Shown here one piece after another: positions 35,554 through 45,639 of a DNA stretch of 64,000 nucleotides; position 1 is the stretch's first letter; each line of letters begins with the position of its first letter. A model generated the notes under the pieces. It ran no database searches. It saw nothing but the letters and a program-made list of their open reading frames with translations, and was not told the origin of the DNA. A program made the position numbers and the translations under genes. Source of the DNA: Paralithodes platypus (lineage: Eukaryota; Arthropoda; Malacostraca; Decapoda; Lithodidae); contig CM064552.1 in NCBI GenBank assembly GCA_032716605.1, forward strand, positions 11,564,747-11,628,746, read 5' to 3'.

Positions 35554-37062
35554 ATGGAAGGAACCACACAAGGTGACCCAGTAGCAATGGCAATGTATGC
35601 CTTAGGTCTCTCAGTGTTGCTAACCTTAACAAGCCATGAGGCGACGCAAGTAAAGCAGGTGGCCTATGCAGACGATCTCACTGGAGCGGGAAAAGTCAAC
35701 AATCTCAAGCACTGGTGGGAGCAAATATCAGAGGTAGGACCAAAAATAGGGTACCATCCAAATGCCAGAAAGTCAATACTAATAGTAAAAACAGAACATT
35801 ATGAAAGGGCGGTAGAAGCTTTCAGCGGTAGTGAAGTGGTAGTAACAAAGGACGGACAGCGTCACCTTGGGGCGGTGATCGGCACGGAAGAGTTCAAGAA
35901 CAAATACATAGAGGAGAAGGTCAGAGAATGGGTAAAAGAAATTGAGAAACTGGCCAATATTGCAAAGACGGAACCACAGGCCGCGTATTCGGCATTCACA
36001 TATGGGGTCAAACATCGCTGGACCTACTTGATGAGAACCGTTCCAAATGTGAGCGCATTACTTCAACCGCTGGAAGATGCCATCAGAGACAAACTCATCC
36101 CAGCGTGGATAAAGTTGCACACCCCGAATGATACAGAGAGGGAGCTGCTCGCACTGCCTCCTAGGTTGGGAGGGATGGGAATCATCGACCCAGTGAAGAG
36201 GGCGGTAACGGAATACCAGAACTCAGTAAAGATAACAGGATCTCTCACTGACCGTATCATAGCACAAGATTCTGACGGTGAAGTAGACCAGGCAGACATC
36301 TACAACATCAGAAAGACCATCACGTCAGAGAGGCAAAACTCACAGAAAAATGACCTGGCACAATTGATGGGACAACTTCACCCGAGACAAACAAGAAAAC
36401 TACAAATAGCACAAGAAACGGGCGCTTCAAATTGGCTGACAACACTACCAATCAAGGCAAAAAGCTTCAATCTCAACAAACAAGAATTTAATGATGCTAT
36501 TGCACTGAGGTATGATTGGCCGATTGAAGGACTGCCCGATCGATGCGTTTGTGGAACCATCAACGATACAGACCACACCATGATATGCAAGAAAGGAGGA
36601 TTCATCAGCATCAGGCACGATGAAGTAAGAGATGTAACAGCGAACATGCTCAGGGAGGTGTGTAGAGATGTGGTGAGCGAACCATCACTCATTCCCTTGG
36701 ATGGAGAGATCATGCAGCACAGGACGGCCAACACATCCACTGAAGCAAGATTGGACGTTAGTGCAAGAGGCTTTTGGACAAATGCACAGCGAGCGTTCTT
36801 TGACATAAGAGTATTTGACCCAATGGCCCACAGCTACAGCGAGCTGTCTCTGGAGGCTGCACACAAGAGGAACGAACGAGAGAAGGTCAGGACATATGGA
36901 GAAAGGATCTTACACGTCGAACATGGTATGTACCATGTTCGACGTGTAAGAGTAAAGCTGCCCAGCTTTACCCCACTAGTCTTCACCACATCAGGAGGGA
37001 TGGGACCCAGGGCCCAGTGCTTCTATTCAAGGCTAGCAGAGATCATCGCAGAGAAGAAGTAA
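35554..37062 (+). CDS. RT element, second frame (RT palm/thumb and endonuclease)
   Basis: 502 codons. MEGTTQGDPVAMAMYAL is RT motif B; QVAYADDLTGAG (residues 36-47) is motif C with both catalytic aspartates; RHLGAVIGT follows. The thumb-like region ends in LPPRLGGMGIIDP. CVCGTINDTDHTMICKKGG with IRHDEVRD resembles the zinc segment before R2-type nucleases. RLDVSARGFW (D401) and AFFDIRVFDP (D417), then SLEAAHKRNEREK, fit a PD-(D/E)XK-like nuclease. A 44-bp palindrome lies within at 36908-36951. The TAA at 37060 is followed in frame by SHVIAWMRCRLSFSLLRSAL and about 58 more codons to TGA at 37237, so the native C-terminus is probably there. Confidence 0.78.
   Translation: MEGTTQGDPVAMAMYALGLSVLLTLTSHEATQVKQVAYADDLTGAGKVNNLKHWWEQISEVGPKIGYHPNARKSILIVKTEHYERAVEAFSGSEVVVTKDGQRHLGAVIGTEEFKNKYIEEKVREWVKEIEKLANIAKTEPQAAYSAFTYGVKHRWTYLMRTVPNVSALLQPLEDAIRDKLIPAWIKLHTPNDTERELLALPPRLGGMGIIDPVKRAVTEYQNSVKITGSLTDRIIAQDSDGEVDQADIYNIRKTITSERQNSQKNDLAQLMGQLHPRQTRKLQIAQETGASNWLTTLPIKAKSFNLNKQEFNDAIALRYDWPIEGLPDRCVCGTINDTDHTMICKKGGFISIRHDEVRDVTANMLREVCRDVVSEPSLIPLDGEIMQHRTANTSTEARLDVSARGFWTNAQRAFFDIRVFDPMAHSYSELSLEAAHKRNEREKVRTYGERILHVEHGMYHVRRVRVKLPSFTPLVFTTSGGMGPRAQCFYSRLAEIIAEKK
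36908..36951. repeat. 44-bp near-perfect palindrome inside the endonuclease ORF
   Basis: Two perfect 21-bp arms (starting TCTTACACGTCGAACATGG) with a 2-base centre TG. It encodes the stretch around HVEHGMYHVRRVRV, in frame. Confidence 0.95.
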
Positions 37063-37306
37063 CAGCCTAGGAGCCACGTCATAGCCTGGATGAGATGCCG
37101 TCTATCTTTCTCATTGCTCAGATCAGCACTACTATGCCTGCGGGGAACAAGAAGGTCTGCACCACAACCAGTGACGGTGGCAGAAGTAGACTACGAGGCA
37201 GCAGTGGCAGAGGGTCGCATAGGAAGGAGACTGGATTGAAGTTGCATGGTGTAGAATAGTAGTATCTGATGCTTGTGAAATTTAGTATGTGTACAATATT
37301 AAATAT

Positions 37307-37606
37307 ATGGTAGTGGTGGTGGTGATGGTGGAGGTGGTGATGGTAGTAGTAGTAACATGAAATGTATGAAAAATATTAAATAAAAATCAATGTAGTAGTA
37401 GTTAAAAAAAAATAAAAATAAAAAAATAAAAATAGTAGTAGTAGTACTACGAGGCAGCAGTGGCAGAGGGTCGCATAGGAAGGAGACTGGATTGAAGTTG
37501 CATGGTGTTGAATAGTAATATCTGATGCTTGTAAAATAAAATGTATAAACAATATTAAATAAAAATCAATGAAAAGTAGTAGTAGTAGTAACAGAAGTAG
37601 TAAATA

Positions 37607-37638
<32 letters not shown>

Positions 37639-37640
37639 AC

Positions 37641-37674
<34 letters not shown>

Positions 37675-37740
37675 ATAGTAGTAATAGTAGTAGTAGTAGT
37701 TGTTGTTGTAGTAGCATAAATAGTAGTAGTAGTAGTTATT
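37307..37740 (+). repeat. Two further 3'-end copies of the RT element between (GTA)n/(TAG)n tracts
   Basis: A short copy at about 37354-37392 (AAATGTATGAAAAATATTAA..AAATCAATG) and a longer one at 37446-37571 (TACGAGGCAGCAGTGGCAG to AAATCAATG) repeat the 3' end of the element. Each is bordered by (GTA)n or (TAG)n. Poly-A (37608-37637) and (AGT)n/(TAG)n follow to 37740. Confidence 0.75.
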
Positions 37741-37774
37741 ATAATAGAAGAGGTAACACTATTATAGTGCGTTT

Positions 37775-37840
37775 TCAGCTGACGGTAAATTGTCATGCCC
37801 CTATATTGATTCATAATGGGAACTTGGCATTAATGTGACA
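37775..37840 (+). mobile_element. Family C fragment (C4)
   Basis: CAGCTGACGGTAAATTG start and CATAATGGGAACTTGGCA; the central part is lost. Confidence 0.5.
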
Positions 37841-37909
37841 TGGCAGTATCATAATTATCCAACAAGTACCAATAAATTAGTGATTAGTAACGGTTGTTGT
37901 GGAGTAACT

Positions 37910-37967
37910 TAAGTTAGAGGAGGAAGGGGCAAAGGGGGAGTTAGTTTTCTCCCTAACCTCTATCAAG

Positions 37968-38009
<42 letters not shown>

Positions 38010-38253
38010 CACACACACCCCAAAGACGCCCTACGAGATAAATTTGTACATTTTTCGGTACAAAAAGTCCCGGCCGAAGGCCAGTTCCTCCTAAATTGCA
38101 GTCTCGCAGGGAAAATTTGACAACTAATAATGGCATGAAAGTTCTAAATATGGGCAAAGAAATGGGGCGAAAGGAGTAAAAATCGCCAAAACTAATGGTG
38201 TTAAAAATGAGGGAGAAGGGGACCGAAAAAAACTGCCACAAACCTCCCGTTAC
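37910..38253 (-). mobile_element. Family B MITE (copy B6) with (TA)n expansion
   Basis: CTCCCTAACCTCTATCAAGC, then (TA)n at 37972-38003, then AAATTTGTACATTTTTCGG, GGCCGAAGGCC, GGGGCGAAAGG and ATGAGGGAGAAGGGGACC. Confidence 0.7.
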
Positions 38254-38371
38254 AATAGAGCCCAGAGGGAGGGAGTAAGGAGGGTGATTGATGGTGGTGT
38301 GGAGTTTGTTTGTCCACAGTACTCGTATTACCTAATAGTTTCCTACACGCCTGTCTCCCCTAGCTAGGAAA

Positions 38372-39293
38372 ATGGAATGCTGAAACCAGGCTGACAAACG
38401 AGAGACTATTGAAAGCCAGGCTGACAAAAACGCGAGACTATTGAAAACCAGGCTGACAAACGAGACTATTGAAAATCAGGCTGACAAACGAGATACTATT
38501 GAAAACCAGGCTGACAAACGAGACTATTGAAAACCAGGCTGACAAACGAGACTATTGAAAACCAGGCTGACAAACGAGACTATTGAAAACCAGGCTGACA
38601 AACGAGACTATTGAAAACCAGGCTGACAAACGAGACTATTGAAAACCAGGCTGACAAACGAGACTTGAAAACCAGGCTGACAAACGAGACTATTGAAAAC
38701 CAGGCTGACAAACGAGACTATTGAAAACCAGGCTGACAAACGAGACTATTGAAAACCAGGCTGACAAATGAGACTATTGAAAACCAGGCTGACAAACGAG
38801 ACTATTGAAAACCAGGCTGACAAACGAGACTATTGAAAACCAGGCTGACAAACGAGACTATTGAAAACCAGGCTGACAAACGAGACTATTGAAAACCAGG
38901 CTGACAAACGAGACTATTGAAAACCAGGCTGACAAACGAGAGATTATTGAAAACCAGGCTGGCAAACGAGACTATTGAAAACCGGGCTGACAAACGAGAG
39001 ACTATTGAAACCCAGGCTGACTAACGAGACTATTGAAAACCAGGCTGACAAACGAGACTATTGAAAACCAGGCTGACAAACGAGATTATTGAAAACCAGG
39101 CTGACAAACGAGACTATTGAAAACCAGGCTGACAAACGAGACTATTGAAAACCAGGCTGACAAACGAGACTATTGAAAACCAGGCTGACAAACGAGACTA
39201 TTGAAAACCAGGCTGACAAACGAGACTATTGAAAACCAGGCTGACAAACGAGACTTGAAAACCAGGCTGACAAACGAGACTATTGAAAACCAG
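38372..39293 (+). repeat. 28-bp minisatellite, about 33 units
   Basis: Unit CCAGGCTGACAAACGAGACT plus ATTGAAAA. Mostly homogeneous; a few units carry GAGAGACT (+2 or +3) or lose ATT, so length variants are present near both ends. Confidence 0.95.
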
Positions 39294-39359
39294 TCCTAAA
39301 CGCATTGCCCTTCTTCTAACTCGCAATTTTCATTCAACATATCTCACACAGACTTACAC

Positions 39360-39441
39360 TCACTCACTCTCACACTCTCTCTCTCTCTCTCTCTCAGACA
39401 CACATACACACACACACACATATACTGTATATACTGTATAT

Positions 39442-39497
<56 letters not shown>
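39360..39497. repeat. (CT)n, (CA)n and (TA)n compound microsatellite
   Basis: (CT)n, then (CA)n to 39419, then (TA)n to 39493. Confidence 0.9.
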
Positions 39498-39710
39498 TAT
39501 ATAAAAGAGCAACTGTTACTGGTTACTACCAAAATAATGTATTGAAACTGAGAACTGTAAAGTGAAGTAACACTGTTTCTCGCATGAATAATTTGTTTTA
39601 AGTGTTCTACTGGTGAGAGAGAGAGAGAGTGAGAGCGAGAGTGAGAGAGAGAAATGCTGACGGAAGGGTGAAGAAGAGACGCGAAGGTAGATATCATAGA
39701 AGATAAAACA

Positions 39711-40260
39711 CTAGATGGGCACTCGGTAGAGCCCGTACCTCCGCCTACGCTGGCCGGGTCTTTACCATTAATAATATAGGCCTAAATTATCTTCTGGATC
39801 TGGATTCCAGGATATGATCCAGATCGCCTCTTAAATTGAATCACTTCTTCTTGGCGCATCCTCTCTGTCCACCAAATTTCGTGAAAATAGGTTAAAAATA
39901 TTGTGAGAAATCTTTATTACAGACAAATAGATTGACAAACAAATTAGAGGGGCACTAGGTAGAGCGCATACCTGCGCTTGCACTGGCTGGTTCTTTTCTA
40001 TCTACCCACCAAATTTCGATAAAATCTCTGGATCGCCTCCTAAATTGAATGATTTCTTCCTTGGTGCATAGGCTCTCTTATCTGCCCACCATATTTCTTG
40101 AAAATCAGTTAATAGCGCATATGCTACCTGCCCACCAAATTCCGTGAAGATCTCCGTATCACCTCCTATATTGAATAACTTCGTCCTTAGCGCATGTCCA
40201 ATCTCTCCACCTAATTTCTTGAAAATCGGTTCATAATTTTGTGAAAACTGACAGTGGCGA
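39711..40260 (+). mobile_element. Family E element (copy E1, partly duplicated)
   Basis: Begins CTAGATGGGCACTCGGTAGA and GTACCTCCGCCTACGCTGG; a second such start (GGGGCACTAGGTAGAGCGCA) lies at 39949. The interior repeats CCACCAAATTTCGTGAAAAT several times. The inverted counterpart is at 41159-41566. Confidence 0.6.
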
Positions 40261-40383
40261 AAACATAATATATAACGACACAAACATATAAATAACATAA
40301 ACACGGAAACAATAGGCTAATATTGAGAATAAGAGCCAATACTATTACATACAACCCATATAGCCTCAAGTTAATCTATTTCC

Positions 40384-40752
40384 TTAAGGGGGCCCACCTC
40401 GGCCTTTTTTACTTTCTCTCCCTCTCTCTTTGGTTTGTATCCATTCGGCCTCATTCAGCCTACTGTTTTAAGACGTTTACCCCCATCCAGATGTCAATAT
40501 TTTCCGCGAGCCAGCATATATATATTTTTGTTTTACATCAAGCTAAATTTGTACATTTTTCGATAGAAAAATGTCTCCGGCGAAGCTGGATTTCTCCATA
40601 CAATGCTGGCTCGCTATCGCTCGCCAGGAAAAAATCGACACCTGGATGGGGATAAACGTCTTAAAACAGTAGGCTCAACGGGGCCAAATGGATACAAGCC
40701 AAAGAGAGAGGGAGAGAAAGATAAAGAACAAAAACGAGGTGGGCTCCCTTAA
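40384..40752 (+). mobile_element. Family F foldback MITE (copy F4)
   Basis: TTAAGGGGGCCCACC start and GAGGTGGGCTCCCTTAA end, TTAA on both sides. The most symmetric copy. Confidence 0.85.
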
Positions 40753-40867
40753 TGAACAAAAGGGTTCCGTAAATCGAACAGCATAGACTGAAAACAATAA
40801 GATAGTTATAATAAAGGTATATCAAATCCTTGGGTATACTGATAGTGATATAACTTTCTATCCTATA

Positions 40868-41080
40868 TTAACCCCTTCTTTACCGGCGACGTCTTTTCGA
40901 TTTTATTGTAGCTATGTTTCGACGATTGTGTACAGTTTCAGAAGGATATGTGGTAGTAAAGTGTGAATTGAGATAGTTCGAAGCCTGTAAATTGCTGGAG
41001 GACCTTCTTAAACTTATTAAAATCACCTAATAGTTGACCGAATATAATGAAAAGAACGTCACCGGTACAGAAGGGGTTAA
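40868..41080. mobile_element. Family P MITE, copy P9
   Basis: TTAACCCCTTCTTTACCGGC at the left; CACCGGTACAGAAGGGGTTAA-type right end. Confidence 0.8.
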
Positions 41081-41158
41081 ATAAATGTCTTCATATCAAT
41101 ATACCTTTGTAAAGGTTTATTATTATGGATAGATTTATAACCTATTTCATTACCCTAT

Positions 41159-41566
41159 TTCCGCCAACGAATTTGGACGGAGGTTATGTATTTGTCTCTC
41201 AATGTTCTTGCCTCTGTTCGTCTGTTTGTTTGTAAAAAAAGATATATCACAAAGTTATTAACCGATTTTCCCGAAATTTGGTGGACAGATAGGATTTCCG
41301 CCAAGGAAACAGTTATTCAATTTAAGAGACGATCCAGACACGTTCACGAAATTTAGTGGGCAGATAGGATATGCCCTTTAAACTGATTTTCGCGAAATTT
41401 GGAGAGCAGATAGGATATTCGCCAAAGAAGAAGTGATTCAGTCTAGGAAGTGATTCGCAACATATCCTGGAACCCAGATCCAGCAGAAATGTGTTGCCTA
41501 TGATATTAATGGTAAAGAACCAGCCAGCGTAGGCGGAGGTATGCGCTCTACTGACTGCCCATCTAG
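41159..41566 (-). mobile_element. Family E element (copy E2)
   Basis: Reverse orientation to E1: ends GGCGGAGGTATGCGCTCTAC..GCCCATCTAG. The interior repeats CGAAATTTGGTGGACAGATA-like units three times. Confidence 0.6.
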
Positions 41567-41626
41567 TTTTTATGTGTACTTTTGATGGGATCTCACAGTA
41601 CACTTACACAGGGAAAACTAATATAT

Positions 41627-41631
41627 AATAA

Positions 41632-41671
<40 letters not shown>

Positions 41672-41680
41672 TTTTTTTTA
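41627..41680. repeat. (TA)n plus poly-T
   Basis: Microsatellite and a 27-base T run. Confidence 0.9.
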
Positions 41681-41743
41681 CTTGCTTAAAGATGCACTAC
41701 AGTTGTCGAATTGCAGTTGTCACAGATCGGGACATGGAGGTTT

Positions 41744-41948
41744 TTAACCCTTTCTGTACCGGCTACGTATTTGTTATTGAATTTCAGACGACTTTATGAA
41801 GCTTAGGAAGGATATGTGGTAGCTAAAATAATTAATTAAGATAGTCTGTAGCCTTCTAATTGGTGAACGTCCTTCCCATGTTGAATATAATCGTCTAACA
41901 GTTGCCAGAATATAATGAAAAGGGTGTCTTCGGTACTGTATGGGTTAA
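41744..41948. mobile_element. Family P MITE, copy P10
   Basis: TTAACCCTTTCTGTACCGGC at the left; TCGGTACTGTATGGGTTAA at the right. It shares its right TTAA with P11. Confidence 0.8.
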
Positions 41949-42141
41949 CACCTTGGGGGTTAAGAAACGTTTTAATTAACGTTTATGATTCAGTTTAGGA
42001 TGAACTTGTGAGAGCTAAAGAGTTAATTAAGGTAGTTTTTACCTCTTGTATTCCTAAAGATCTATCCTAAATTACATCAAATCTTCTAATGATAACCAGA
42101 TTGAAGTGTAATAAGGCGTCCTCACATACTAAAAGAGTTAA
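41945..42141. mobile_element. Family P MITE, copy P11
   Basis: TTAACACCTTGGGGG at the left; CATACTAAAAGAGTTAA at the right; directly adjoins P10 with a single TTAA between them. Confidence 0.65.
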
Positions 42142-42266
42142 TTTTAGCCATTACATTTAGTGCATGCCCTTGTAATGCATAGAGGTGCCTGTTATTTTTA
42201 GATCCTCTCTGAAGGGACTGTCACTTATCAACTTTGAGAGACATCTGCCAATTTTGTGTATGTGGC

Positions 42267-42268
<2 letters not shown>

Positions 42269-42348
<80 letters not shown>

Positions 42349-42489
42349 CAGGAAAGGGGAGTGGGGGGGGGGGCTATGTGTGGCGCGTGGAGAGAGAAAG
42401 GGGGGCGGCGGGAGGGGGTCATTGCAGGTCTTGCCCGAATCAATAGAATGTAGAGTAGCGCCCCTGCGATTCTTTGCCCCCCCCCCCCC

Positions 42490-42520
<31 letters not shown>
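42269..42520. repeat. (GA)n tract and poly-C run
   Basis: (GA)n at 42269-42347 and a C-run of about 40 bases at 42478-42520 broken only by one A. Confidence 0.95.
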
Positions 42521-42522
<2 letters not shown>

Positions 42523-44703
42523 CCCCCTTCCCTTTATATTTTGGGGACCCTTTATTTTCAGTCTCTCCCCACCCGCCCGCCTCCCTTCCCTTAGTATTAT
42601 AGGGTACCCTTTATGTTTAGTTTCTCCCTGTATACCCCCCTCCCCAACTCCCTTTCCTTTGTATTTCGGGGTACCCTGTATTTTTAGAACACCCGCCCGC
42701 CCCCCTTCCTAGTATATTTTGGGTACCCTTTATTTTTAGCCTATCCCTGTATATCCCCACCCGCCCACCCCCCTTCCCTATATATTTTTGGGTACCCTTT
42801 ATTTTTAGTCTCTCCCTGTATATTGTTGGCCATTTAAATGTTGGAATTATATTTTAGCTTACCTTTATACTTTAACCCTTTGTTTTCAGTCTCCCTTTAT
42901 ATTTGGAAACTATATTTGTAGTCCTTCACTTTATATTTCGGAAACATTTATTATAGTCTTCCCCTAAACTGTACTGTATATTTGTGCCCCCTTTCCCTTT
43001 ATATTATTGGCCCTTTCGTTTCAGTATTTCCGACTATATTTTTGGCCGTGTGTTTGTTGCCTCCCTAAACATATTTGGCTCTTTACTTTAGTTTGCCCTA
43101 TATATTTTGGCTCTTTATTTTAGTTTCCCTTTATATATTGACTTTTTATCTTTCTCTATTTTAGCGTTTCCCTTTATATGTTTACCTTTTATTGTAATAT
43201 ATAATATATTTTGGTCCTATTGTGTTGTATTTCCCTTTAGCTTTTTAGTACATTATTTATATGTTTACTTTACATTTTAGAATCCCTTATTATTAGTCTT
43301 TTCCTACATATTATGTATCATTTTAGTCTTTCCCTTTATAATTTAGCTCCATTTATTATCAGACTTTCCGTTTGTATTTGGGAATCCTTTATCTTAGTAT
43401 TTTCCTTTAGATTTTTGGATTTATTTATTAGTCAATCCCTTTGCATTTTGGAACTCTTTATTATCAGACTTTCCCTTTGTATTTTGGAATCCTTTTTCTT
43501 AGTCTTTCCTATTATATTTTGTAACTCTTTATTATCATCAGACAAACCCTTTATATTTTGGAATCCTTTATAACTAGACCGACCCTTTACATTTTGAAAT
43601 CCTATATTATTAAGCTTTCCCTTTACACTTTGGAATCCATTATTAATAGTCTTTCCCTTTATATGTTGGGTTCTTTACTTCGGTTCTCCACTTACTCCCT
43701 TTATATTTTGGAATCCTGTATAATAATTAAGGATTTATTATATTTCAGGTCCTTTATTTCGGTTCTCCATTTACTCCCTTTATATTTTGACCATATTGTT
43801 GCCTATTCTCCCATCCTTCCCTTTATACTTTGAGACTTTGTTATAGTCTCCCATGCATTCCCTTTATATATTGGACCATATTCTTAGTCATGCATTCCTC
43901 CCCTTTACAATGTGTTATTTTCACCTCCCTCCCTTTATACTGTTTATAGCATGCGCCTACCTACTCGTATTAAATTGTTGTCTGATTTGTTCCACTGATT
44001 CCTGTTATATTTAGGTCTATAATTGATCTTACTTATTTCCTCCATATATTTAGATCTGTTATTGCTCATCTCCCCCCTCCCCCCCCTGCCCCCCTCTACC
44101 CTCTATAGCTTACGACCCTCTTTTTAAGTCTACCTTTATATTTGGGATAATTTTCTCATTCTCAAACTCCCTTCCGTATATTTTCAGCCATTTATTGCTG
44201 TTCTCATATATATATATACCGGTATATATAAATCGGTTTATATATACTTTTTTTGGGGGTGGAGGTTCTGTCTTTTATACTTTTTTGTCTACTACATATA
44301 TGTTGGCCAAATATTCTTCCTCCCTCCCCTTCCATAGTATTTCAAATTACAGAAATGTTAGTCTGCCATTCATTCCCTTGGTTATATTTAGTCTCTCACC
44401 TCATCCCTGGGTCCCTTAATTTTAGTTTTGCATTGGCTAACTTTATTTAGAATTCCCCTTTACTTAGTCTTTCGCCATTTCCCTTTATATATTGCGATAT
44501 TATTTAGCTTCATCTTCCATTCATTCCCTTAATATGTTGGACAATTGATTCGTTCCCCCTTTGTAGTTTTGGCCCTTTTCTTATCCCCCCCCCCCTCTCC
44601 CTCCCTCCCTGTATTTACAGTAGCCCCCTTTTAACAGTCTCCCTTTACTGTATATGTTGGACTCCTTTATAATGTTGGACTCTCCTCTCTCGTCTCTCTC
44701 TCA

Positions 44704-44738
<35 letters not shown>

Positions 44739-44787
44739 CCTTCCCTTTATACTTAGTCCTCTTTTATCCGTCTCCCTCTATATGTTG

Positions 44788-44851
<64 letters not shown>

Positions 44852-44914
44852 CCTTCCCTTTATACTTAGTCCTCTTTTATCCGTCTCCCTCTATATGTTG
44901 GCCTCTATATGTTG

Positions 44915-44985
<71 letters not shown>
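42521..44985 (+). repeat. Degenerate pyrimidine-biased tandem repeat (TCCCTTTATATTTTGG type)
   Basis: TCCCTTTATATTTTGGAATC followed by CTTTATTATTAGTCTT recurs with drift across 2.4 kb. From 44690 it alternates with pure (CT)n blocks separated by CATCCCTTCCCTTTATACTT. Open frames are repeat translations. Confidence 0.75.
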
Positions 44986-45220
44986 CGTATGCAGATTCCC
45001 TCCATTGTAACCCCTTTATATCCTAGGGTCTTTTCTAATGAGAGATATAATCCCAACCCATTGTATTTTCTTGTCTTATATCCTCACTACCTCATTGCAC
45101 TTTCCTTTTGTTATTGGACATTTGTATTTTGTGTATTGGTCCTGGTTCTTCATTCGTCCACCTCCCTTTCTCGATATGTGTTCATTGAGGATACGCATTC
45201 GGGTTTTGTGGACCCGCTTC

Positions 45221-45532
45221 TCCCTCATGTTTAGCCCCATTCGTTTTGAAATTATAAGACGTTCGCCCCATTGTATTGTCGACTTTAAGACCTTGTGCTC
45301 CATTTCTTTGTCAATATTAAGACCTTTCGTGCCATTTCGGTGTCGATTGTTTCATGGCGAGCGATTGTGAACCTGTAATTTTGGAGGAACCGATCTTCGG
45401 TCTGCAAATTTTTTTTACCGAAAGGAGTACAAATTTACCTCAAAGGGGGAGCTTGATGGATGCCTACGGAGGAAACTAATATAATAATAAATAAATAAAT
45501 AAATAAATAAATAAACTCTAACCCCCTTAAGG
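45221..45532 (+). mobile_element. Family B MITE (copy B7)
   Basis: CTCATGTTTAGCCCCATTCG, CGTGCCATTTCGGTGTCG, GGCGAGCGATTGTGAACC, then AGCTTGATGGATGCC and CCCCCTTAAGG after (AATA)n. Confidence 0.65.
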
Positions 45533-45639
45533 TATTCCCTTTCCACGCATCATAATATATTGTCACCCACTCCTATTCAATTATAAACCTTTGTTTTCAT
45601 TTTCCCAAACTCTTCCCTTACCATGCGCCCTTTCCTGTG

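Larger units (their letters stand above)
34626..37306 (+). mobile_element. Non-LTR-type element: RT plus C-terminal restriction-like endonuclease
   Basis: An almost continuous reading of about 870 codons (34628-37239) broken by one frameshift near 35520 and one TAA at 37060-37062. Gene order is N-terminal extension, RT, zinc-knuckle-like segment, PD-(D/E)XK-like domain, as in R2/NeSL/Hero-type elements. Each side borders (TAG)n/(GTA)n repeats. The 3' UTR ends in an ATTAAATA-rich sequence. Confidence 0.75.

Noticed and set aside
35384..36806. Minus-strand frames opposite the RT element
   Set aside because: Shadows of the plus-strand ORF, which has clear RT and nuclease-like motifs.
38372..39293. 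Possible CRISPR-like array
   Set aside because: Units are contiguous 28-bp repeats without unique spacers, in a eukaryotic context; it is a minisatellite.
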